From assembly GCA_947478525.1 (NCBI GenBank), contig CANJVU010000014.1:1-50848 (forward strand): 50,848 bases of DNA, written 5' to 3'. Positions 33,297 to 41,166 of the stretch are shown piece after piece. This DNA comes from Thiotrichales bacterium (GTDB lineage: Bacteria; Pseudomonadota; Gammaproteobacteria; Francisellales; CACEW01). Under the pieces are notes generated by a model. That model saw only the letters and a list, made by a program, of their open reading frames with translations. It ran no database searches and had not been told where the DNA came from. Every line of letters starts with the position of its first letter. Within the stretch, counting starts at the first letter, position 1. Both the position numbers and the translations under genes were made by a program.

Positions 33297-34808
33297 ATGT
33301 CGGGTGCAGGATCAGTGGCAGCTTTGCCAGAAGGGGTTGAAGGCATGCCATTGCCATCATTTGAGTATAGATATTCACCTTCTGCAGATGCCGAAATTCC
33401 GGATAAAAAGCTCATTCGTGTTTTGCAAGATGCTTCTTGGCATTATTATGAGATCACTAAAGAGAAAGAATTTGCTAAAGGTGATTGGAAAACCACAGTA
33501 CTTTATTTGTCTGATGGGCAAATTGCAAAAATTGTCACGCATCCCGAAGTTCCTACTAAACTGAATATTAAAGCGATGCAGGATGAAGCCCATATTAGCT
33601 GCATGATGGCGGTTGCTCAAAGTGCAAACCTATTCCAAAAAGATAAAGATTTATTGATTTTCATGGATAACAAGGGTGAGTCTTTAGAAAAATATATTAG
33701 TCGTGGCCGTCAACCTGCTCAGCCACTGAGTGTTGCTGTTTTTCAGAAAATTTTGCTTCAATCTTTGGCGCAGTTAAAAGAGATGCATGATAAAGGTATC
33801 CTGCATCGAGATATCAAGCCAGAGAATATGGCATTTGGTGAGCGCTTAAGTTTTATTGATTATGGTTCGGCAGGAAATTTAAGTCTACGCAACCCTGGCG
33901 TCGCTACTCAAAAAGGCGTGTTGATTAGCGGTAAAAAAACAACATCGGGTAATCGGTATTGGATATCAAAAAATCCAGGAACGATTATCGCTGGAGTTGT
34001 TTCAAAAACCCCGGTCAGCGCCGATAAAATTCCCAAAGGTACCCGTTTTTATAATATAGGCACAGATGTTTTTGCTTTGGGTGTTTCACTGTTGCAAATT
34101 TTCGCTGGCGTTTGTACTCCTGAGAATTTTATTGCTCAGGTAAAAGCTCAAACTCCATCACTCAAAGTAGATGCACGTGATCAGTGGTATCAATGGGTGC
34201 AGCGGGTATTTAACCCGAAGGTATTTCCTGATCAGGTGGATGTTCATCAAAGACTTTTTATTGCACCAATGGTTGAGTTGGGCTATAGACGGTTCGGGTT
34301 AATAAATTCTGATGATAAGATTAAGCTAATAACTCTCTTTAGTGGATTGTTAACCCGAAGGCCTGAAGAGCAAATTTCGTTAGAGGTTGGGCTTGAACAA
34401 GTTGCAGCAATTACTTTTGATGCCCTGTTAAAACCCACGGCTGTTAGACCTATAGGAAGGTCTTTTAATTTTAACGCCGACCCTTCCGATACGAGCGTAG
34501 GTGCTGCTGCTGTTGTAGCTGCCCCTCGAAGTTTACTAAGGTCGCCACCACGGATTCAGCGTGTACGGTTTTCTGGCGCTCCTGCGGCTGTTCCTGCCTG
34601 TTGTGCACATATGCCGTTACTGGATAGTTACCTAAAAAGACAGGGCTCACCATCAGAAAATACTGATGGTGCTGCCTCAGCTAAGTCTCATATCACGACG
34701 CCAGTGAGGGAAATGGTAACTGCCGTTGCTGTATTGGAGGAGAGTCCAATGAAAAAAACCAAACCCAATACAGAGTCAGGAAATCTCCGAAGCTCTCCTG
34801 CAGATTGA
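33297..34808 (+). CDS. Eukaryotic-like Ser/Thr protein kinase (candidate effector)
   Basis: This 503-residue protein contains a protein kinase fold. The catalytic loop is GILHRDIKPENM, with His170-Arg171-Asp172. The magnesium motif is DYG at 188-190 (FIDYGSAG) instead of DFG, and an alpha-F-like region, GTDVFALGVSLLQIFAG, follows. The beta3 lysine candidate sits in a weak N-lobe. The C-terminal 120 residues are disordered-looking, rich in Ser, Pro and Ala, with a basic KKTK stretch. There is no signal peptide, transmembrane helix or PASTA domain, unlike bacterial PknB-type kinases. The architecture resembles secreted kinases of host-associated Gammaproteobacteria. The start was set at 33297, seven bases after GAGGAG. 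Secretion is inference. Confidence 0.82.
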   Translation: MSGAGSVAALPEGVEGMPLPSFEYRYSPSADAEIPDKKLIRVLQDASWHYYEITKEKEFAKGDWKTTVLYLSDGQIAKIVTHPEVPTKLNIKAMQDEAHISCMMAVAQSANLFQKDKDLLIFMDNKGESLEKYISRGRQPAQPLSVAVFQKILLQSLAQLKEMHDKGILHRDIKPENMAFGERLSFIDYGSAGNLSLRNPGVATQKGVLISGKKTTSGNRYWISKNPGTIIAGVVSKTPVSADKIPKGTRFYNIGTDVFALGVSLLQIFAGVCTPENFIAQVKAQTPSLKVDARDQWYQWVQRVFNPKVFPDQVDVHQRLFIAPMVELGYRRFGLINSDDKIKLITLFSGLLTRRPEEQISLEVGLEQVAAITFDALLKPTAVRPIGRSFNFNADPSDTSVGAAAVVAAPRSLLRSPPRIQRVRFSGAPAAVPACCAHMPLLDSYLKRQGSPSENTDGAASAKSHITTPVREMVTAVAVLEESPMKKTKPNTESGNLRSSPAD

Positions 34809-34872
34809 TATTGTTTAAAAAATATATGTGCTATCCTGTATGCTTATTTAATCGCATATAAGTGGCATTATT

Positions 34873-35325
34873 ATGATGGCTTTCGACGAAACATACATGC
34901 AACAAGCACTGCTCTTGGCGCAGTGCGCTGCTGCAAACGCCGAAGTGCCAGTAGGGGCGGTGGTTGTCTTGAACAACGAAATCATCGGTCGTGGCTATAA
35001 TCAACCGATTACATTGCATGATCCTAGTAGTCACGCCGAAATCATGGCGTTGCGTGATGCGGCGAAAAGCGTGGCTAATTACCGTTTGCTTGATGCTACG
35101 CTTTATGTCACTCTCGAACCTTGTATGATGTGCGTTGGTGCAATGGTGCATGCGCGCATCAAGCGCGTGGTATTTGGTGCTTACGATCCTAAAACTGGCG
35201 CAGCAGAGAGTGTCGCGCAGTTGTTTCAATCTACTTATCTCAATCATCAAGTCGAAGTGACGGGTGGTGTATTGGCAGATGCTTGCGGTGAAATGCTACG
35301 CGCGTTTTTTAAAAAACGGCGTTAA
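34873..35325 (+). CDS. tadA: tRNA-specific adenosine deaminase
   Basis: This 150-residue zinc deaminase makes inosine at position 34 of tRNA-Arg(ACG). The zinc and catalytic motifs are HAEIMALRDA (about 55-64) and TLEPCMMCVGAMVHARI (about 81-97). Also conserved are VPVGAVVV (about 26-33) and FGAYDPKTGA. The gene starts with two consecutive ATG codons; either gives a normal N-terminus. It is convergent with map and shares four bases with it at the stops. Confidence 0.94.
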   Translation: MMAFDETYMQQALLLAQCAAANAEVPVGAVVVLNNEIIGRGYNQPITLHDPSSHAEIMALRDAAKSVANYRLLDATLYVTLEPCMMCVGAMVHARIKRVVFGAYDPKTGAAESVAQLFQSTYLNHQVEVTGGVLADACGEMLRAFFKKRR

Positions 35326-36095
35326 GCAGTTTTTTCTTCTTTGCGTAACGTTAATACTTCATATCCGCTATCAGTCACTAAAATGGTGTGTTCCCATTGA
35401 GCAGACAACGCACGGTCTTTGGTGATTGCAGTCCAGCCGTCCGGGAGGTGTGAGACATGGCGTGAACCAGCGTTGATCATCGGCTCAATAGTGAAAGTCA
35501 TGCCCGCTTTCAGTGCCAGGCCGGTATTAGGTTCACCAAAATGACACATCTGAATTTCATCTTCATGAAATTTTTTGCCAATGCCATGGCCGCAGTATTC
35601 ACGCACCACGGAGAAATGGTTAGATTCTGCTAGTTTTTGAATGGCGTGGCCGATATCGCCCAAACGCACACCTGGTTTAACCATTTTAATGCCGACCCAT
35701 AAACATTGATGGGTGATGTCAATCAAGCGTTTAGCCAGGATAGACGGTGCACCGATCACAAACATTTTGCTGGTATCGCCGTGGTAGCTGTCTTTAATCA
35801 CGGTAACGTCTATATTAATGATATCACCCAGTTTGAGTTTTTTATCACTCGGGATGCCGTGGCAGATCACGTGGTTGACCGAGGTGCAAATGGATTTAGG
35901 GAAGCCTTTGTAATTGAGCGGCGCAGGGATGGCTTTTTGATGATTGATAATGTAATCATGGCAAATCGTATTCAATTGTTCGGTGGTCACGCCCGCTTTG
36001 ACATGAGGTTCAATCATTTCTAAAACTTCAGCAGCCAAGCGCCCAGCAACACGCATTTTTTGAATTTCTTCTGGGGTTTTAATTAACGTTGACAT
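35322..36095 (-). CDS. map: Methionine aminopeptidase type I
   Basis: This 257-residue metalloenzyme removes the N-terminal methionine from new proteins. The substrate histidine and metal ligands are visible: VICHGIP, NIDVTVIKDSYHGDTSK (both aspartates), REYCGHGIGKKFHED (His), FTIEPMIN (Glu) and QWEHTILV (Glu). Length fits type Ia enzymes. The start was placed at 36095 with GGAA upstream, because family similarity begins at MSTLIKTPEEIQKMR. It is divergent from rpsB, the usual arrangement in Gammaproteobacteria. Confidence 0.95.
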   Translation of the reverse strand: MSTLIKTPEEIQKMRVAGRLAAEVLEMIEPHVKAGVTTEQLNTICHDYIINHQKAIPAPLNYKGFPKSICTSVNHVICHGIPSDKKLKLGDIINIDVTVIKDSYHGDTSKMFVIGAPSILAKRLIDITHQCLWVGIKMVKPGVRLGDIGHAIQKLAESNHFSVVREYCGHGIGKKFHEDEIQMCHFGEPNTGLALKAGMTFTIEPMINAGSRHVSHLPDGWTAITKDRALSAQWEHTILVTDSGYEVLTLRKEEKTA

Positions 36096-36137
36096 CAGGT
36101 AGGTTCCATTATTTTTGCCAAAGTGTAACACATTTAT

Positions 36138-36166
36138 TTGCGGTTTGCCGAGATCTATGGTATAAA
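36138..36166 (+). promoter_or_regulatory. Promoter of the rpsB-tsf operon
   Basis: TTGCGG (36138-36143) and TATAAA (36161-36166) are 17 bases apart. The start of rpsB lies about 130 bases downstream, leaving a long leader. Confidence 0.6.
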
Positions 36167-36173
36167 ACACGCC

Positions 36174-36297
36174 GTATTGTCCGTAAGGGCAGTACTAATA
36201 CGAAGCATGTCAATAAATGCTATTCGGGTTCTGATGCAGAAGTCATTAGGAGAATAGTAGGACATGTGGAGCCAATAAACCCAACAGGAGTATTATA
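36174..36297 (+). ncRNA. Long rpsB mRNA leader (possible S2 autoregulatory element)
   Basis: About 124 bases between the predicted promoter and the start codon contain no reading frame of note. They include stem-forming pairs such as GTCCGTAAGGGC and AGCATGTCAATAAATGCT. In other Gammaproteobacteria the rpsB leader binds free S2 and represses the operon. The position and length fit, but the fold was not computed. Confidence 0.4.
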
Positions 36298-37257
36298 ATG
36301 AGTGAACCCATCACAATGCGTGATATGTTAGCGGCCGGTGTGCATTTCGGTCATCAGACCCGTTACTGGAACCCAAAAATGAAGCAGTATATTTTTGGCG
36401 ATCGTCATAAAACCCACATTATCAACCTTGAAATTACCATGCAAAAATTTCATGATGCATTGAATTTTATCGGTAAAGTGGCCAGCAAACGCGGTAAAAT
36501 TTTATTCGTCGGCACTAAGAATTCAGCCCACGACGCGATCGCCGAAGAAGCGACTCGTGCAGGCATGCCTTACGTTAACCATCGTTGGTTGGGTGGGATG
36601 TTGACCAACTACAAAACCGTACGTCAGTCGATCAAACGCTTAAAAGACATCGAAAAAGCAGCTGAAGAAGGCTCATTTGATCGCATGATCAAGAAAGAAG
36701 CGCTACAAAAAACCCGCGATTTGAAAAAATTGAACAGAAGTTTCGGGGGAATCAAAAATATGAACGGTCTTCCTGACGTTTTGTTTGTGATCGATAGTAC
36801 CCATGAAAAAATTGCGATTCTTGAAGCTCAACGTTTGGGTATTCCCGTTATTGCGATTGTGGATACCAATGGCATGATTGAAGGCGTAGATTATTTAATC
36901 CCTGGTAATGACGATGCTATTCGTGCGATTCGCTTATATTTGAGAGGCGTTGCTGATGCCATCATTGATGCGCGCAAAGCCGCGCAAATCAATGCGGAAG
37001 ATGAAGAGTCAGAAGAAGGCTCAGGCAAGAGATCTGATAAATCGCACGTGGTTAAAAAGAAAGCGGTTAAGGCGATTGAAGAGCCAGTAGTGGTATCGGA
37101 ACCTGTCGTAGCTGAAGCAGTTAAAGAAGAACAGAAACCTGCGAAGAAAATCATTGCAAAACCTTCGGCGCCTAAAACAGCGAAAAAAGTAGAAGCTGTT
37201 GCGGAAGAAAAACCCGCGGTAAAAAACTCAGCGACCAAGAAAAAGGCTGCAGAGTAG
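36298..37257 (+). CDS. rpsB: 30S ribosomal protein S2 with a long C-terminal extension
   Basis: Residues 1 to about 232 are a standard S2: [20 protein letters not shown], then [30 protein letters not shown] and [22 protein letters not shown]2 sits on the back of the 30S subunit and is needed for binding of S1. Instead of ending near residue 240, the protein goes on for about 85 residues. That extension is made almost entirely of Lys, Ala, Glu, Val, Ser and Pro. It has the look of a flexible, charged tail resembling histone-like tails. tsf follows after a hairpin-containing gap of 97 bases. Confidence 0.96.
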   Translation: MSEPITMRDMLAAGVHFGHQTRYWNPKMKQYIFGDRHKTHIINLEITMQKFHDALNFIGKVASKRGKILFVGTKNSAHDAIAEEATRAGMPYVNHRWLGGMLTNYKTVRQSIKRLKDIEKAAEEGSFDRMIKKEALQKTRDLKKLNRSFGGIKNMNGLPDVLFVIDSTHEKIAILEAQRLGIPVIAIVDTNGMIEGVDYLIPGNDDAIRAIRLYLRGVADAIIDARKAAQINAEDEESEEGSGKRSDKSHVVKKKAVKAIEEPVVVSEPVVAEAVKEEQKPAKKIIAKPSAPKTAKKVEAVAEEKPAVKNSATKKKAAE

Positions 37258-37282
37258 GTGATTTTCCTTCAAAACCTTCGGT

Positions 37283-37311
37283 TTCTCGACCTCTCCCACA
37301 AGGGGAGAGGT
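37283..37311 (+). repeat. Intergenic hairpin between rpsB and tsf
   Basis: CCTCTCCC and GGGAGAGG form an eight-base stem around a short loop, with no T run after it. A related GC-rich hairpin lies between skp and lpxD (44114-44153). It may tune expression of tsf relative to rpsB or be a repeat-family copy. Confidence 0.55.
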
Positions 37312-37354
37312 TAAGAGGCCGTTTAATTCTGATCATTTCAAATAAGGAATAAAC

Positions 37355-38215
37355 ATGGCAAACATTACCGCAGATATGGTTAAAGAATTACGCGAACGTA
37401 CTGGCGCTGGCATGATGGAATGTAAAAAAGCCTTGGTCGCTTCTAATGGAAACATTGATGTCGCTATTGATGATATGCGCAAAGCTGGCCAAGCCAAAGC
37501 GGATAAGAAAGCCAGCCGTGTGGCTGCAGAAGGTGTAATTGTCATCAAAGCGAATGCATCAGGCAACCAGGTTGCAATGGTTGAAGTCAACTGCGAAACC
37601 GATTTCGTGGCGCGTGATGGCTCGTTTAAACAGTTTGCTGAACAAGTCGCAGAAGCGGCATTTAGCAGTGGCGTTAGTGAAGTGGCAGCGCTGGATGCAA
37701 GCATTGATCACGCCCGTAGAGAATTGGTTTCTAAACTGGGTGAGAATCTCAGCATTCGTCGTGTGTACAGCAAAAAATCAACCAATCACTTTGGTACTTA
37801 TAATCATGGTGGCCAAATTGGCGTAGTAATTGAAGTCAAAGGTGGTACACCCGAATTGGCTAAAGATCTCGCGATGCATATCGCTGCCAATCGTCCATTG
37901 GTGGTGTTGCCAAGCGAAGTGTCTGCTGATGTCGTTGCGAAAGAAAAGGAAATTTTTATTGCTCAAGCCAAAGACAGTGGGAAGCCCGCGGATATCATTG
38001 AAAAAATGACCCAAGGTCGTATTCAGAAATTCCTCGATGAAATCAGTCTCGTTGGCCAGCCTTTCGTTAAGGATCCTGCACAAAAAGTATCAGCGTTGTT
38101 AAAGCAACACCAAGCTGAAGTTATTGGTTTTGCACGTTTCGAAGCCGGTGAAGGTATTGAAAAAGAAGAGGTGGATTTCGCCAAAGAAGTGATGGCGCAA
38201 GTACGCGGAGTATAA
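37355..38215 (+). CDS. tsf: Elongation factor Ts
   Basis: This 286-residue protein exchanges GDP for GTP on EF-Tu. The N-terminal UBA-like segment ([20 protein letters not shown]) and the core TDF motif ([14 protein letters not shown], about 78-91) are present. [10 protein letters not shown] and [19 protein letters not shown] are typical of the C-terminal region. Length matches the gammaproteobacterial form (283 in E. coli). pyrH begins three bases after the stop. Confidence 0.96.
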   Translation: MANITADMVKELRERTGAGMMECKKALVASNGNIDVAIDDMRKAGQAKADKKASRVAAEGVIVIKANASGNQVAMVEVNCETDFVARDGSFKQFAEQVAEAAFSSGVSEVAALDASIDHARRELVSKLGENLSIRRVYSKKSTNHFGTYNHGGQIGVVIEVKGGTPELAKDLAMHIAANRPLVVLPSEVSADVVAKEKEIFIAQAKDSGKPADIIEKMTQGRIQKFLDEISLVGQPFVKDPAQKVSALLKQHQAEVIGFARFEAGEGIEKEEVDFAKEVMAQVRGV

Positions 38216-38218
38216 TTA

Positions 38219-38917
38219 ATGAAGCGGGTATTGCTGAAACTCAGCGGTGAGGCATTAACTACCCCAGGTCAATTTGGCTTGGATGCAGTGCAAATTTCTG
38301 CGATGGTTCAGCAAATTGTGGCGGCGGCTAAGCAGAAAGTCGAGATTGCGATTGTCGTCGGTGGCGGTAACTTTTTGCGTGGTGCTACCGCCAGCAATAC
38401 CCAATTGACACGCATGACTGCTGATCAAATGGGTATGCTGGCGACGGTGCTGAATGGTTTAGCCTTGCGCGATGCTATTGTTGCAGCAGGTTGTGAAGTA
38501 GAATTGTTTTCAGCATTGGCGATTACGGGCATTGCTCCTGCTATCGATATTCGTCGTGCGCGTAAAGTGATGGCAAAGAGTCGCGTGGTAATTTTTGCCG
38601 GTGGCACGGGGAATCCTTTTGTCACTACCGATTCAACCGCAAGTTTGCGTGCCATTGAAATTGAAGCGGATTTGCTATTAAAAGCCACCAAAGTTGATGG
38701 CGTATATGACAAGGACCCCAGCAAGTACAAAGACGCCAAACGCTTTGTCCGCCTGAGTTTTGATGACGCCCTCGAGCGTCGTTTGGCAGTTATGGACATT
38801 GGTGCATTTAGCCAATGTAGAGATTACCGCATTCCGATTCGAGTATTTGACTTGTTTAAACCGGGTGCGTTGCAAGCTGCCTTACTGGGTGCGGAAGAAG
38901 GGTCTTTGATTACTTGA
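38219..38917 (+). CDS. pyrH: UMP kinase
   Basis: This 232-residue amino-acid-kinase-fold enzyme phosphorylates UMP to UDP and is allosterically regulated as a hexamer. It shows RVLLKLSGEALTTPGQFGLD near the start, VVGGGNFLRG (about 47-56) and ADQMGMLATVLNGLALRDA (about 66-84). FAGGTGNPFVTTDSTASLRA (about 122-141) and ATKVDGVYDKDP are also conserved. It belongs to the rpsB-tsf-pyrH-frr run found in most bacteria. frr begins 63 bases later. Confidence 0.96.
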   Translation: MKRVLLKLSGEALTTPGQFGLDAVQISAMVQQIVAAAKQKVEIAIVVGGGNFLRGATASNTQLTRMTADQMGMLATVLNGLALRDAIVAAGCEVELFSALAITGIAPAIDIRRARKVMAKSRVVIFAGGTGNPFVTTDSTASLRAIEIEADLLLKATKVDGVYDKDPSKYKDAKRFVRLSFDDALERRLAVMDIGAFSQCRDYRIPIRVFDLFKPGALQAALLGAEEGSLIT

Positions 38918-38980
38918 ACCATCCCTTCTTTTTCTGCTAAGATGTCGCAGTCGTTTTCAAGAATATAAGGATTGTTTCTC

Positions 38981-39538
38981 ATGATAGACACCATCATCAA
39001 AGACGCTGAAAAGCGCATGCAAAAAACCATTGATGCCATCAAGGTGGATTTGTCAAAGATTCGCACGGGGCGCGCACATCCGAGTGTGTTGGATCACGTT
39101 ATGGTCCCTTACTACGGTAATCCTACGCCACTATCGCAAGTCGCTAATGTCATGGTCAGTGACTCACGTACCTTGTCAGTAACGCCTTGGGAAAAAACCA
39201 TGGTATCTGCAATTGAGAAAGCTATTTTAACATCGGATCTTGGCTTGAACCCTTCCACTTCAGGTTCAGTGATTCGTGTGCCCTTGCCCGCTTTAACAGA
39301 AGATCGTCGTAAAGAAATGGCTCGGGTGGTGCGACACGAAGCGGAGGCGGGTCGCGTGTCAATTCGCAATGTACGTCGAGACATGATCACACAGTTTAAA
39401 GATCTGTTAAAAGATAAAAAAGTCTCTGAAGACGAAGAGCGTCGCGCCACTGAAAAAGCACAAGTAGTCACTGATAAGGCCATCAAACAAATCGATCAGC
39501 TGGTCGAAGCGAAAGAAAAAGAGTTGATGGAAGTATAA
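38981..39538 (+). CDS. frr: Ribosome recycling factor
   Basis: This 185-residue protein splits post-termination ribosomes together with EF-G. The N-terminus [20 protein letters not shown] and the segment [19 protein letters not shown] are diagnostic. [20 protein letters not shown] lies in the middle, and [16 protein letters not shown] residues follow. The length is identical to that of E. coli RRF. ATG at 38981 was preferred over an in-frame TTG nine bases upstream, which lies too close to AAGGA. Confidence 0.96.
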   Translation: MIDTIIKDAEKRMQKTIDAIKVDLSKIRTGRAHPSVLDHVMVPYYGNPTPLSQVANVMVSDSRTLSVTPWEKTMVSAIEKAILTSDLGLNPSTSGSVIRVPLPALTEDRRKEMARVVRHEAEAGRVSIRNVRRDMITQFKDLLKDKKVSEDEERRATEKAQVVTDKAIKQIDQLVEAKEKELMEV

Positions 39539-39549
39539 GGATTGTCGCA

Positions 39550-40296
39550 ATGACCGCAGAAGGGATAAATAAGCTCCCACAGCATGTCGCCGTTATTATG
39601 GATGGCAATGGTCGTTGGGCGAAATCTCGTGGTTTGCCGCGTACCCTCGGGCATAAGGCAGCGACCTCGCGTGTACGTGAATTGGTGCGCGCCTGTGCCG
39701 AACTCAATATTGCAGTATTGACCGTTTACGCCTTTAGCAGTGAAAATTGGTCGCGCCCACAAGAAGAAGTGGGGGTGTTGATGAGTATGTATATTTTTTA
39801 TTTGCGTAAAGAGGCGCAAACACTTCATCGCAGTCAGATTAAAATTAAGATCATCGGCGATACCCACGTGTTGGCATCAGAGTTACAGCAGGTAATTACC
39901 GAGATTGAGTTATTGACCCAGAGCAATAAGGGGTTGCAGCTGAATATTGCCATTAATTATGGGGGTCGTGCAGATATTTTACAAGCAGCGAAAAGCATTG
40001 CATGCGAAGCGGTCGAGGGAAGGATTAATATTAATGAACTGTCTGAAGATGCTTTTACCCAAAGGCTTTATACAGGTGATCAGCCAATGCCGGATTTAAT
40101 GATTCGTACCGGCGGTGTTTCGCGCATCAGCAATTTTTTGGTGTGGCAATTGGCCTATAGTGAACTTTATTTTACTGATACGTATTTTCCAGATTTCGAT
40201 CGGCAGCAGTTTGATGTGGCGCTACAATGGTTTGCGCAGCAAACGCGACGTTTTGGTAAAATTGATGAACAATTAAAGGGGAAGGATCTTGTTTAG
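39550..40296 (+). CDS. uppS: Isoprenyl transferase (undecaprenyl diphosphate synthase)
   Basis: This 248-residue cis-prenyltransferase makes the C55 lipid carrier for peptidoglycan and O-antigen. The family hallmark VIMDGNGRWAKSRGLPRTLG contains the catalytic Asp and the substrate-binding Arg/Asn residues. Other conserved segments are VYAFSSENWSRPQEEV (about 58-73), INYGGRADIL and PDLMIRTGGVSRISNFLVWQ. Length is close to that of E. coli UppS (253). It overlaps the cdsA start by eight bases. Confidence 0.95.
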   Translation: MTAEGINKLPQHVAVIMDGNGRWAKSRGLPRTLGHKAATSRVRELVRACAELNIAVLTVYAFSSENWSRPQEEVGVLMSMYIFYLRKEAQTLHRSQIKIKIIGDTHVLASELQQVITEIELLTQSNKGLQLNIAINYGGRADILQAAKSIACEAVEGRININELSEDAFTQRLYTGDQPMPDLMIRTGGVSRISNFLVWQLAYSELYFTDTYFPDFDRQQFDVALQWFAQQTRRFGKIDEQLKGKDLV

Positions 40297-41092
40297 TGCA
40301 CGATTGATCACGGGCGTTACGTTAGGTCTCTTGGCATTATTTGCCATTTTTACCTTTCCACAGTGGGCATTTGGTGCGCTGATTGGCTTCTTTATTTTGT
40401 TGGCTGCATGGGAATGGGCGGGCTTAATGGGGGTCAATTTATGGGGTAAGATTGCTTATGAGGTATTAATGCTTATATTTTTTGCATTGAGTTTTCATGC
40501 TCTCGTTTGGACGGTTTATATTGGCATGGCGTGGTGGGCGATTGCGTTTTTATTGTTAACGTTAAATTTGAAGCACAGTCAGTGGATTCGTTCGACACCC
40601 ATTTTATTAGTGATGGGTGTGCTAACGTTGGTGCCTTGTTGGTCTGGGGCAATGCTGTTGCACGGTACAGATCGGTTGCTGTTGTTTTATGTGTTTATGT
40701 TAACTTCGTTGTCCGACACTGCAGCTTATTATAGCGGTCGACAATGGGGTAAACATCCCCTGGCAGTGTCGTTAAGTCCTAAAAAAACCGTGGAAGGATT
40801 AATCGGTGGTATTGTGGTGGCGAGCATTGCGGGTATTATTATTGCGTATTTCATTCCTCAATTGCATTCTCTTGTGAAGCAATTGATTATGTTTGTTTTT
40901 GGCATATTTATTATTTTGGTGGGTATGTTGGGTGATTTATTTGAGAGCTTGATTAAACGTCAGGTTAATGTTAAAGACAGCGGCAGTTTATTACCAGGAC
41001 ATGGTGGCGTGCTGGATCGCGTGGACAGTTTATGTTCCGCGATGCCGGTCTTTGCGGCAATGTCACTATCACTGGGATTATTAATTTACTAA
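40289..41092 (+). CDS. cdsA: Phosphatidate cytidylyltransferase
   Basis: This 267-residue inner-membrane enzyme converts phosphatidic acid and CTP to CDP-diacylglycerol, the branch point of phospholipid synthesis. About eight hydrophobic helices are visible. The family signature is DTAAYYSGRQWGKHP (about 149-163), then SLSPKKTVEGLIGG and RQVNVKDSGSLLPGHGGVLD, followed by RVDS. In most relatives dxr and rseP follow; here bamA comes next. Confidence 0.94.
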   Translation: MFSARLITGVTLGLLALFAIFTFPQWAFGALIGFFILLAAWEWAGLMGVNLWGKIAYEVLMLIFFALSFHALVWTVYIGMAWWAIAFLLLTLNLKHSQWIRSTPILLVMGVLTLVPCWSGAMLLHGTDRLLLFYVFMLTSLSDTAAYYSGRQWGKHPLAVSLSPKKTVEGLIGGIVVASIAGIIIAYFIPQLHSLVKQLIMFVFGIFIILVGMLGDLFESLIKRQVNVKDSGSLLPGHGGVLDRVDSLCSAMPVFAAMSLSLGLLIY

Positions 41093-41166
41093 AAACCACA
41101 ATACCCGTTAGTGTTTTGTATTGCTTTCGGGTACAATCGCTCGAAATGATGTGAAGGGTTGTTTCA

